The notes under the pieces were generated by a model, which was given only the letters and a program-made list of their open reading frames with translations, ran no database searches and was not told the DNA's origin. From JAJPJX01 sp964568355 (lineage in GTDB: Bacteria > Acidobacteriota > Terriglobia > Bryobacterales > Bryobacteraceae): a DNA stretch of 6,821 nt. Made by a program: the position numbers and the translations under genes. Positions 1 to 5,798 of the stretch are shown in pieces; within the stretch, counting starts at the first letter, position 1; every line of letters begins with the position of its first letter. Location: contig CAZMRK010000402.1 in the NCBI GenBank assembly GCA_964568355.1, forward strand, positions 1-6,821, in the 5' to 3' direction.

Positions 1-515
1 AGATCCTGATCCGGACCCATGGCCGGACGCATCTTGTACGCCCGAAAGCCCATCTCGGCGATCGCGCTGGCTTCGGCCGCGTATGCCTCCGGAGGCATGT
101 ACATCCCGGCGCTACCGTAAAGCCGGATGCGGTCGCGCACCCGCCCGCCCAGTACCTCGGAAAGCGGAACTCCGCGCGCCTTGGCGACCAGGTCGAAAAG
201 CGCCACTTCGACGGCGCAATATACCTTGGCCAACTCCGCGTCGGCTCCCGGGCCCTTCAGAAACTGCACGCGCAGCGCGTCCGGGTCGCCCAGGGTGCGG
301 CCCTCCAGAAAAGGACCGATGGTGTTTTCGATCGCGTGCTGCGCCCGCTCGCTGCCCGGTCCTGGGGCGTATCCCACCAGTCCCTTGTCTGTCTGGATGC
401 GGATCAGCATGGCGTCGCGCTTGAGAATCGTTCGCTCCCCGCCGTAGAACGGCAGGCGAATCGGCTCCTCGAACGGGTAGGAAAGGAGAAAAGAACGTAC
501 GCTGGAGACGTTCAT
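1..515 (-). CDS. Enolase-superfamily enzyme (mandelate racemase/muconate lactonizing type), N-terminal part, cut by the left window edge
   Basis: The minus-strand frame from ATG at 515-513 stays open for 171 codons to the window edge, so the C-terminal part of the barrel is missing. Residues 1 to about 125 look like the N-terminal capping domain: a start reading MNVSSVRSF, a segment IQTDKGLVGYA near 40-50, and the family-typical CAVEVALFDLVAK followed by GVPLSEVLGG at about 100-124. The barrel begins at about residue 130 (RIRLYGSAG). GFRAYKMR at 157-163 places a K-x-R triad (K161, R163) where this superfamily carries its K-x-K or variant catalytic lysine motif. Such enzymes abstract a proton alpha to a carboxylate (racemases, epimerases, sugar-acid dehydratases, cycloisomerases). 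The substrate cannot be read from this fragment because the metal-ligand Asp/Glu residues and the second acid/base lie outside the window. No clear ribosome binding site precedes this ATG, so the start is moderately sure. It is divergent from the hydrolase gene at 584. Confidence 0.85.
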   Translation of the reverse strand, partial: MNVSSVRSFLLSYPFEEPIRLPFYGGERTILKRDAMLIRIQTDKGLVGYAPGPGSERAQHAIENTIGPFLEGRTLGDPDALRVQFLKGPGADAELAKVYCAVEVALFDLVAKARGVPLSEVLGGRVRDRIRLYGSAGMYMPPEAYAAEASAIAEMGFRAYKMRPAMGPDQD

Positions 516-575
516 ATGGGGGCCGAGAACAGCATAGCAAACCAGACCGCCCGAACGGCGTAATCCGGGTGACAA

Positions 576-593
576 TGGGAGACATGCCTCCCA
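576..593 (+). repeat. Small inverted repeat holding the preferred start codon of the hydrolase gene
   Basis: TGGGAG (576-581) and CTCCCA (588-593) can pair as a perfect 6-base stem with a 6-base loop, ACATGC, that contains ATG 584. This is seen directly in the sequence. It could affect start selection or translation in the mRNA. It is short enough to arise by chance in G+C-rich DNA. Confidence 0.35.
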
Positions 594-1276
594 AGATCGC
601 CGTCACGTTCCGGGACGCGCAAAAGGTGCTGCCTTACGTCGAAGTTCTGCGTCTGGTGGGAGCGAACCCCGTGCTGATCTCCCCTGAGCAGCCCAGGGAG
701 TTGGATGGGCTCGATGCCCTGCTGATCACCGGCGGTGGCGACGTCAACCCCGCGCTCTACGGACGCGCCTCCGAACCGCAGACTCAGCCGCCCGACGACC
801 CGCGCGATCACCTGGAGATCCGGCTGCTCCAACAGGCGCTCGACCGGGATCTGCCCGTGCTGGCCATCTGCCGGGGTATGCAGCTCCTCAACGTGGCTCA
901 CGGTGGCACTCTGGTACAGCATCTGGACGGGCACTCGGTCCGGTCCGCCGATCCCTCGATTCCCGTACACGATATACACGTGGCGGAAGGGACACAGTTA
1001 GCCCGAATTCTCGGCGCCGGTGCCCATCCCGTGAACTCCCGCCATCACCAGGCGGTGGAAGAAGTGGGGCAGGGCCTGGCGATTATCGCTCGCTCGCCGG
1101 AAGGGGTAATTGAGGGCCTGGAGCGGACGGATCGCCGCTTTGTCGTAGCCGTGCAGTGGCACCCCGAAGACCAGGCGCGGACCGACGCGGTTCAACTGCG
1201 GTTATTCAAGGCCTTTGCGGAGTCTTTGAGGCAGGGACTTACTGTAGCCGGGGACGGTTCTGTTCATTCAGGATGA
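584..1276 (+). CDS. Class I glutamine amidotransferase-like hydrolase (gamma-glutamyl-GABA hydrolase PuuD / peptidase C26 family)
   Basis: From ATG 584 this is 230 residues, close to family size. Numbering from that start, the nucleophile elbow LAICRGMQLLN places the catalytic Cys at 96. VQWHPE near the C-terminus supplies the catalytic His193 and Glu195. Other family marks are LLITGGGDVNP (about 46-56), RDHLE before the nucleophile helix, GGTLVQHL after it, and VNSRHHQAV (about 150-158). The family hydrolyses gamma-glutamyl amide bonds, as PuuD does on gamma-glutamyl-GABA in putrescine breakdown. No other Puu gene is visible here, so the substrate is open. The frame also has GTG 569 and ATG 575. 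I prefer ATG 584 because family members start directly at the first beta strand and GGTGA (568-572) lies 11 bases upstream. The last 38 bases overlap the convergent gene ending at 1239. A peptidoglycan or glutamyl-peptide substrate is an alternative. Confidence 0.9.
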   Translation: MPPKIAVTFRDAQKVLPYVEVLRLVGANPVLISPEQPRELDGLDALLITGGGDVNPALYGRASEPQTQPPDDPRDHLEIRLLQQALDRDLPVLAICRGMQLLNVAHGGTLVQHLDGHSVRSADPSIPVHDIHVAEGTQLARILGAGAHPVNSRHHQAVEEVGQGLAIIARSPEGVIEGLERTDRRFVVAVQWHPEDQARTDAVQLRLFKAFAESLRQGLTVAGDGSVHSG

Positions 1277-1589
1277 GGCCGTCGAAGATGGCCAGCACCT
1301 GTTTCCGGTAGGTGTAGATGCGCTGCAGCGTTTCCCGGAAGGAAACCTCGAAATCCGGCGCCTTCATCCACTTATCCATTAGCGACCGCGGTACATCGAT
1401 ATCCTGGCGCAAAGACTCGATCGGATGCCCCCGCAGAAACAGCCCATAAAAGAAGGCGGCCTCCCGTTGCGGGGCCAGCGGATCCATATCGTCTCTCGCC
1501 GTCATAAATCCGGTCTCAACGAAACTGACAGTATACCGACGCCCTGAGGTTTCCGGCAAGTGGCCTCCCTTGTCTCGATCCACAGTCAT
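1239..1589 (-). CDS. Small protein of unknown function with a helix-turn-helix-like core, downstream of map
   Basis: The longest frame starts at ATG 1589 and gives 116 residues. I do not recognise a named family. Residues 42-80 are helical and look like a homeodomain-like HTH: an amphipathic helix REAAFFYGLFLRG, a short turn, IESLRQDIDVP, then RSLMDKWMK as the recognition-helix position. A basic and aromatic helix follows (FRETLQRIYTYRKQVLAIFDGLI, about 84-106). The first 34 residues are polar and uneven and may not be translated. In-frame ATGs at 1505 and 1487 are alternatives, and the one at 1487 has the best upstream purine run (GAGAG, 5 bases away), giving 82 residues. With the 1589 start, only 15 bases separate it from the map stop, which suggests one transcript. 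Its 3' end overlaps the convergent hydrolase gene by 38 bases. A DNA-binding role is inference from the helix pattern alone. Confidence 0.7.
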   Translation of the reverse strand: MTVDRDKGGHLPETSGRRYTVSFVETGFMTARDDMDPLAPQREAAFFYGLFLRGHPIESLRQDIDVPRSLMDKWMKAPDFEVSFRETLQRIYTYRKQVLAIFDGLILNEQNRPRLQ

Positions 1590-1604
1590 GCTCGCATGGA
1601 ATGG

Positions 1605-2348
1605 TCACGCGGCGGTTAATAAAATCGGGTCGCCGCGCGTGATCACGACCGTGTGCTCGTAGTGCGCCGACAGGCTTCCGTCGGCTGTGCGGACGGTCCA
1701 CTCGTCGCGCTGCAGGACCCCGCGGCCGGCGCCGGCGGCGATGATCGGCTCGATGGTGATCACCAGGCCTTCGGTCAGCCGCGTCCGGAAGCGCGGATGG
1801 TGGAAATTCGGGATGTTCGGCTCCTCATGGATGGTACGCCCCACGCCGTGGCCGCAAAGCTCGCGCATGACGCTGAAACCGCAGCGTTTCACCTCGCGCT
1901 CGACGGCTCGCCCGATCTCGTACACGCGATTTCCCGCGCGGGCTGCCAGCGCGCCCAGCCGGAAAGCGCTTTCCGCGCAGCGGACCAGCGCGTCCGCGGC
2001 GCCGGAGCCCACCTCCACCGCGACGGTGACTGCCGCATCCGCGAAGAAGCCATCCTTTTCCGCCACCACGTCCAGCTTCACCAGGTCGCCCGCCGCCAGC
2101 GTACGATCGCCGGGAATTCCGTGAATCGCCTCATCGTTGACGCTGATGCAGGCCACCCCGGGAAATCCGTAAACCTTGGGCGGCGCCGATTCGGCCCCGT
2201 GTTCGGCCAGAACCCGCGCGGCAATCCGGTCCAGGTCGCCTGTCGTGACCCCGGGCCGGACGGCTGCCGCCATGGCATCCAGAGCCTTACGGACAATCCG
2301 GCCAATGGCACGCAGCTTTTCAAGTTCCGCGGAGGATTTAATGGACAC
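1605..2348 (-). CDS. map: Methionine aminopeptidase, type I
   Basis: Removes the initiator methionine from new proteins in the cytoplasm with a two-metal centre. The 247 residues have the whole pita-bread catalytic domain. All expected metal and substrate residues are present: H76 (NDEAIHGIPG), D93 (KLDVV), D104 (FFADAAV), H167 (CGHGVG), H174 (TIHEEPNI), E200 (ITIEP) and E231 (YEHTV). The spacing of D93, D104, H167, H174, E200 and E231 matches that of E. coli Map (97, 108, 171, 178, 204, 235) exactly, with a constant offset of four. The start is GTG 2348. No ATG, GTG or TTG lies further upstream in frame before the stop at 2438-2436. AGGA at 2367-2364 is the nearest Shine-Dalgarno-like run but sits 15 bases away, so the start is slightly uncertain. 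The gene is separate from the ribosomal-protein context (secY, adk, infA) where map often sits. It is followed 15 bases on by the small HTH-like gene. Confidence 0.97.
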   Translation of the reverse strand: MSIKSSAELEKLRAIGRIVRKALDAMAAAVRPGVTTGDLDRIAARVLAEHGAESAPPKVYGFPGVACISVNDEAIHGIPGDRTLAAGDLVKLDVVAEKDGFFADAAVTVAVEVGSGAADALVRCAESAFRLGALAARAGNRVYEIGRAVEREVKRCGFSVMRELCGHGVGRTIHEEPNIPNFHHPRFRTRLTEGLVITIEPIIAAGAGRGVLQRDEWTVRTADGSLSAHYEHTVVITRGDPILLTAA

Positions 2349-2356
2349 GGCGCAGC

Positions 2357-2399
2357 GTCTTCTTCCTGGTTTTCTTCTCTGGCGGCTTCTTCTTTCAGG
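2357..2399. repeat. Pyrimidine-rich tract with three imperfect copies of a CTTCTT(C)..TGG/CAGG unit, upstream of map
   Basis: On the plus strand, TCTTCTTCCTGG (2358-2369), TTTCTTCTCTGG (2371-2382) and TTCTTCTTTCAGG (2387-2399) are three imperfect copies of one unit. On the map-sense strand they form a purine-rich leader with repeated GAAGAAG runs immediately before the GTG start. The run could serve as a weak or composite ribosome binding region, or as the promoter-proximal leader of map. The repeat is seen directly; the role is inference. Confidence 0.5.
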
Positions 2400-2439
2400 G
2401 TAGCAGGCCCGGAGGCGCGCCGGCAGCCGCTCCTGCTAC
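2400..2439. promoter_or_regulatory. Inverted repeat in the map/cupin divergent spacer, possible operator
   Basis: GTAGCAGG (2400-2407) and CCTGCTAC (2432-2439) are perfect 8-base inverted arms separated by 24 bases. The spacer between them holds an 8-base palindrome, GGCGCGCC (2414-2421). The right arm ends one base before the cupin ATG at 2441, where a ribosome binding site would be expected and none is seen. The position between two divergent genes suits a protein-binding site or an mRNA stem that covers the cupin start. No experimental or family evidence supports either role. Confidence 0.35.
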
Positions 2440-2440
2440 G

Positions 2441-2848
2441 ATGACGAAAATGACCCAGCCGCATCGTGCACCCACGTTGATTGCTTCGCCCACCCGCATC
2501 CAGGCGGCCGGCACCAAACCCAAACAGATCGAGGAATACATCGGGCGGGTGAACTCCTCCACCGCCGCCCTCAGCGTCGCCCATATGCGCAGTCCCGCCG
2601 GGTGGGAAGAGCCCGGCCAGACGCCGGAATTCGACGAGTTCACGCTGGTGCTGGCGGGCCGTCTCCGCGTCGAGTACCACGGCGGTGTTCTGGAAGTACG
2701 CGCCGGCCAGGCTGTGATCGCCCACCAGGGCCAGTGGGTGAGATACAGCACGCCTGAGCCGGAAGGAGCCGAATATATCGCCGTCTGCCTGCCCGCGTTC
2801 TCGCCGGAGACGGTGCATCGGGATGCCGCGCCCGATGCGGTAAAATAA
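2441..2848 (+). CDS. Small cupin-fold protein lacking the usual metal-binding histidines
   Basis: A 135-residue single-domain protein. Residues 42-117 read as a cupin barrel. Motif 1 is seen as GQTPEFDEFTLVLAG (59-73) with the conserved Glu66 and Gly73. Motif 2 is seen as AGQAVIAHQGQWV (88-100). Where a standard cupin has H-x-H before the Glu, this one has Q60-T-P62, and the motif 2 His position holds V100. The usual metal triad is therefore missing. The tail (EYIAVCLPAFSPETVH, 111-126) is well defined. Known relatives are annotated only as cupin-domain proteins, so its reaction or ligand is unknown. Sugar epimerases of the RmlC type share the fold but are longer and keep catalytic His and Tyr residues. 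The start could be ATG 2441 or ATG 2450; neither has a good ribosome binding site. It ends 31 bases before the GT2 gene and may share its transcript. Confidence 0.85.
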   Translation: MTKMTQPHRAPTLIASPTRIQAAGTKPKQIEEYIGRVNSSTAALSVAHMRSPAGWEEPGQTPEFDEFTLVLAGRLRVEYHGGVLEVRAGQAVIAHQGQWVRYSTPEPEGAEYIAVCLPAFSPETVHRDAAPDAVK

Positions 2849-2879
2849 CGGGCCTGTATCCCGGCTCCGCTTCCCCAAT

Positions 2880-3869
2880 ATGGATTCGTACCGAGATCGC
2901 ACACTCTCGATCGTGGTGCCTGTTTTCAACAGCGAAGCCTCGCTGCCGCTGCTGGTGGAGAGGGTCGCGGAAGTCGCCGGGCGCGAGAGCTGGATCGCCG
3001 AGCTGATCCTGGTCAACGATGGCAGCAGTGACCGCAGTTGGGAGCGCGTCCAGGACCTGGCAGCCGCCCAGCCCTGGGTGCGCGGCATCAACCTGATGCG
3101 CAACTACGGCCAGCACGGCGCCCTGCTCTGCGGCATCCGCGCGGCGCGCTTCTCCACCATCGTGACCCTGGACGACGACCTGCAGCATCCCCCCGAGGAG
3201 ATCCCCAAGCTGCTGGACCGCCTGGCGGCGGGCGCCGATGTCGTCTACGGGACGCCGGAAAAGGAACAGCACGGCTTTCTGCGCGACCTCGCCTCGCGCC
3301 TGACCAAGCTGGCCCTGCAAGCCTCGATGGGAGCGCATACGGCGCGCCACGTCAGCGCCTTTCGCGCGTTCCGGACCCAGTTGCGCGAGGCGTTTCTCGG
3401 CTATCAGGGACCCTATGTTTCGATCGACGTGCTGTTGACCTGGGGCACCACCCGCTTCGATGCCATCCGGGTTCGTCACGAACCGCGCCGGCTGGGGCAA
3501 TCGCAATACACCTTCCGCAAGCTGGTGACGCACGCCCTGAACATGATGACCGGCTTCAGCACCTGGCCCCTCAAACTGGCCAGCCTGATCGGCTTCGCCC
3601 TGACCGGATTCGGTGTGCTGGTTCTGGCCTATGTGCTGATCCGCTACGTGATCGAAGGGGGCAGCGTCCCCGGGTTTCCGTTCCTGGCCTCGATCATCGC
3701 CATCTTTTCGGGGACGCAGATGTTCGCCCTGGGCATCATCGGGGAATATCTGGCGCGGGTGCACTTCCGCCTGATGGACCGTCCTCCTTATGCCGTTCGC
3801 GACACCATCGAGCACTCCGCCGGAGACATCACAAAAGCGAATGCAGCGTACTCCACAAAACGGCTTTAG
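2880..3869 (+). CDS. GT2 family membrane glycosyltransferase, polyprenyl-phosphate sugar transferase type (ArnC/GtrB/DPM1-like)
   Basis: Predicted to move a sugar from a nucleotide donor to a polyprenyl phosphate at the inner face of the cytoplasmic membrane. The 329 residues begin with a GT-A fold: LSIVVPVFNSE (9-19), ILVNDGSSD (43-51), LMRNYGQHGAL (72-82) and the metal and nucleotide-binding D98-D99-D100 in TLDDDLQHPPEE. The acceptor-side motif H200-E-P-R-R-L-G-Q-S-Q-Y210 is the R-x-x-G-x-S-x-Y pattern of this subfamily. Two hydrophobic segments at about 231-257 and 266-290 are the usual C-terminal membrane anchors, ending in LGIIGEYLARV. Length and layout match ArnC and GtrB. It is not related to WecF, the Fuc4NAc transferase of enterobacterial common antigen. 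The sugar is not readable from the protein; the next two genes suggest a 4-acetamido-4,6-dideoxyhexose. No Shine-Dalgarno precedes ATG 2880, which is the only start fitting the fold. The 3' end overlaps the next gene by 29 bases. Confidence 0.93.
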   Translation: MDSYRDRTLSIVVPVFNSEASLPLLVERVAEVAGRESWIAELILVNDGSSDRSWERVQDLAAAQPWVRGINLMRNYGQHGALLCGIRAARFSTIVTLDDDLQHPPEEIPKLLDRLAAGADVVYGTPEKEQHGFLRDLASRLTKLALQASMGAHTARHVSAFRAFRTQLREAFLGYQGPYVSIDVLLTWGTTRFDAIRVRHEPRRLGQSQYTFRKLVTHALNMMTGFSTWPLKLASLIGFALTGFGVLVLAYVLIRYVIEGGSVPGFPFLASIIAIFSGTQMFALGIIGEYLARVHFRLMDRPPYAVRDTIEHSAGDITKANAAYSTKRL

Positions 3870-4647
3870 CCTCGCCTATGAACCGCTGGACCCGGAGGAC
3901 CCGGCGCGGGGCAGCATCGCGATGATCCCCTGGGATAGCGAGACCTTCGGATTTTCCGTGGCCCAGTTTCAGCCGGGAACGCGGCTGCCGGGGGATGCCC
4001 TTTTCTGTTGGGCGCGGCGCACTGGTGCGGAGCTGATCGCCGCCATCACGCCCGCCGCCGATCGCGAACGCGCCGCCCTGCTCTCCACAGCCGGATTCCG
4101 CTTCGTGGATTTCGCTTTGCTCGGCCATCGGGGGCTCGCCCGCGACGTGCGTGTGCCCTCGCTGGGCTTGGAACTTCGGCGGGCGGAAGCCGCGGACTTG
4201 CCGGTGCTTGAACGGATCGCCCGCACGGCCTTCCGCGCGGGCCGTTACCACATGGACCCCCGCTTTCCGGAGGCTCTGGCCGGCCGCCGCTACGCGCGCT
4301 GGATCGCCAATGCTCTCGCTCGCGGCGAGGAGGTCTACGTATTTGGATCGCCCGGGGAGCCGCACTGCTTCTGCCATATGGTCCGCGGCGGGGATCGCGT
4401 GGATCTTCCGCTGGTGGCTGTCGAGAAGGAGGCACAGGGGGGAATCTACGGTGCGCAACTCATCGCCGAGTCTCTCAAGGTCGCGAAAGCGGCCGGAGCC
4501 CGCCAGGTCTTCGTGCGCATCTCCGCTGCCAATCTGCCGGCACTAAACTTTTATGCGGGCCTGGGCTTTCGTTTTTCCGAGCCGGAAGCGGTCTTTCACT
4601 GGCATGCCCCAGGAGCCGCGCACCTGCTTCCCGGAACTCCGCTTTGA
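3841..4647 (+). CDS. GNAT acetyltransferase, WecD-like (probable dTDP-4-amino-4,6-dideoxyhexose N-acetyltransferase)
   Basis: Likely acetylates the 4-amino group of a dTDP-4-amino-4,6-dideoxyhexose with acetyl-CoA, as E. coli WecD (RffC) does. The 268 residues begin with a domain marked by IPWDSETFGFSVAQF (29-43), resembling the WD-x-x-x-FGF-x-V start of WecD-type proteins. The GNAT domain begins at about 111. FRAGRYHMDP (131-140) and YARWIANAL (151-159) resemble the WecD F-R-x-x-x-Y and Y-x-x-W-I-x-N segments. KEAQGGIYGAQLI (196-208) is the acetyl-CoA pyrophosphate loop. ISAANLPALNFYAGLGF (227-243) carries the Asn and Tyr238 at the position of the WecD general acid. ATG 3841 is chosen because the next upstream ATG (3790) lies deep in the GT2 gene; GGAG at 3822 is rather far away. 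The stop TGA shares bases with the TTG start of the next gene. Direct adjacency to a WecE homologue strongly supports this role, but the exact sugar isomer is open. Confidence 0.85.
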   Translation: MQRTPQNGFSLAYEPLDPEDPARGSIAMIPWDSETFGFSVAQFQPGTRLPGDALFCWARRTGAELIAAITPAADRERAALLSTAGFRFVDFALLGHRGLARDVRVPSLGLELRRAEAADLPVLERIARTAFRAGRYHMDPRFPEALAGRRYARWIANALARGEEVYVFGSPGEPHCFCHMVRGGDRVDLPLVAVEKEAQGGIYGAQLIAESLKVAKAAGARQVFVRISAANLPALNFYAGLGFRFSEPEAVFHWHAPGAAHLLPGTPL

Positions 4648-5795
4648 GCTACATTCCCTTCAATCGCCCGTTTCTTGCCGGCCGCGAGTTCGACTACATG
4701 CGCCAGGCCCTGGAGCACGGACAAATCTCCGGTGACGGCTGTTTCACCCGGCAGTGTCACGCCTTGCTGGAGGAGATTCTGGGCGCGCGCAGGGTCCTGC
4801 TCACCACTTCCGGCACCCATGCCCTCGAAATGGCGGCCCTGCTGCTCGAAATCGAGCCGGGAGACGAGGTGATTGTCCCTTCCTTCACCTTCGTCTCCAC
4901 CATCAACGCGTTTGTCCTGCGGGGAGCCCGGCCGGTTTTTGCCGACATCCGCCCGGATACGCTGAACCTGGACGAGTCGCTCCTGCCCGGCCTCGTCACC
5001 GCCCGCACCCGGGCGATCGTGGCCATGCACTATGGCGGCGTGGGCTGCGAAATGGATGCCATTCTTCCGCTCGCCGAAGCCCGCGGCATTCCCGTGGTCG
5101 AAGATAACGCGCACGGCTTGCTGGGCTATTATCGCGACCGCCCGCTGGGCAGTTTCGGCGCCCTGGCCGCGCAGAGTTTTCATGAGACAAAAAACTTCTC
5201 CTGCGGCGAAGGCGGCGCGCTGGTGCTGAACGATCCGCGCTACCTCGAACGCGCCGAAATCCTTCGCGAAAAGGGCACCAATCGCAGCCGGTTCTTTCGC
5301 GGGCAGGTGGACAAATACACCTGGGTGGACCTGGGCTCGAGCTATCTGCCTTCGGATCTCTTGGCAGCGTTCCTCTATGCCCAGCTCGAAAGCCGCGTGA
5401 AGATCCAGGCTCGCCGGCAGCGCATCTGGCAGTATTACGACGGCCACCTGCGCGACTGGGCGGTCCGCCAAGGGGTCGGCTTGCCGGCTGTTCCGCAGCA
5501 TTGCCGCCCAGCCTGGCATCTTTATTACCTGCTGCTGCCCTCGCTTGCCGTGCGCGAGCGCCTGATCGCGCACCTGGGCCGCCACGAGATCCTGAGCGTG
5601 TTTCACTATCAGCCTCTCCATCTTTCCGAAATGGGCCGGCGCTTCGGCGGATCTCCCGGCCAGTGTCCCGTCACCGAATCGGTGAGCGACCGCCTGCTGC
5701 GCCTGCCCTTCTACAACGACCTTACCGAGGCGGACCAGGCCCGCGTTGTCTCCGCCATTCAGTCTTTCGATGAGTTCGCCGGGGCGGGGAAGTAG
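4644..5795 (+). CDS. wecE: dTDP-4-amino-4,6-dideoxygalactose transaminase (WecE/RffA, DegT/DnrJ/EryC1 family)
   Basis: PLP enzyme that transfers an amino group from glutamate to C4 of dTDP-4-keto-6-deoxy-D-glucose, giving dTDP-4-amino-4,6-dideoxygalactose (dTDP-Fuc4N). The 383 residues align along their full length, as I remember it, with E. coli WecE (376). Shared blocks include GDEVIVPSFTFVSTINAFV (73-91), VVEDNAHG (151-158, cofactor Asp154), SFHETKNFS (178-186, Schiff-base Lys183), REKGTNRSRFFRGQVDKYTW (about 213-232) and VFHYQPLH. The REKGTNRS-FFRGQVDKYTW block sets WecE apart from other DegT aminotransferases. The loop after Lys183 reads NFSCGEGG, one residue shorter than my recollection of NYTAGGEGG in E. 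coli. The start is TTG 4644, overlapping the upstream TGA as TTGA, with GGAA (4633-4636) 7 bases upstream. The second residue is followed by YIPFNRP, the expected N-terminus. A dTDP-Qui4N transaminase is a less likely alternative. Confidence 0.94.
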   Translation: MSYIPFNRPFLAGREFDYMRQALEHGQISGDGCFTRQCHALLEEILGARRVLLTTSGTHALEMAALLLEIEPGDEVIVPSFTFVSTINAFVLRGARPVFADIRPDTLNLDESLLPGLVTARTRAIVAMHYGGVGCEMDAILPLAEARGIPVVEDNAHGLLGYYRDRPLGSFGALAAQSFHETKNFSCGEGGALVLNDPRYLERAEILREKGTNRSRFFRGQVDKYTWVDLGSSYLPSDLLAAFLYAQLESRVKIQARRQRIWQYYDGHLRDWAVRQGVGLPAVPQHCRPAWHLYYLLLPSLAVRERLIAHLGRHEILSVFHYQPLHLSEMGRRFGGSPGQCPVTESVSDRLLRLPFYNDLTEADQARVVSAIQSFDEFAGAGK

Positions 5796-5798
5796 ACT

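Noticed and set aside
1653..2444. A 263-codon plus-strand frame across map
   Set aside because: Map has all its catalytic residues on the minus strand; the plus-strand product shows no family features.
2841..2846. TAAAAT as a -10 promoter element for the GT2 gene
   Set aside because: It overlaps the cupin stop, suits a -10 by composition, but no -35-like element sits 16-18 bases upstream. Too weak to list as a promoter.
2849..2863. CGGG/CCCG small stem between cupin and GT2 as a terminator
   Set aside because: Only four base pairs and no T-run follows, so it does not support a terminator.
2078..3103. A 341-codon minus-strand frame running into map in another frame, containing an acidic KEEAAREENQEED stretch
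   Set aside because: The stretch comes from the GAAGAAG repeats and the rest is out-of-frame map and antisense of the cupin and GT2 genes. I considered a frameshifted N-terminal extension of map, but the in-frame extension has no start codon.
2640..3815. A 391-codon minus-strand frame opposite the GT2 gene
   Set aside because: Composition is that of an antisense shadow (many His, Gln, Arg, Gly) and it lies over a clear GT2 glycosyltransferase.
3790..3840. Upstream ATG 3790 as the start of the acetyltransferase
   Set aside because: It would give an 80-base overlap with the GT2 gene and a 17-residue low-complexity leader; ATG 3841 fits better.
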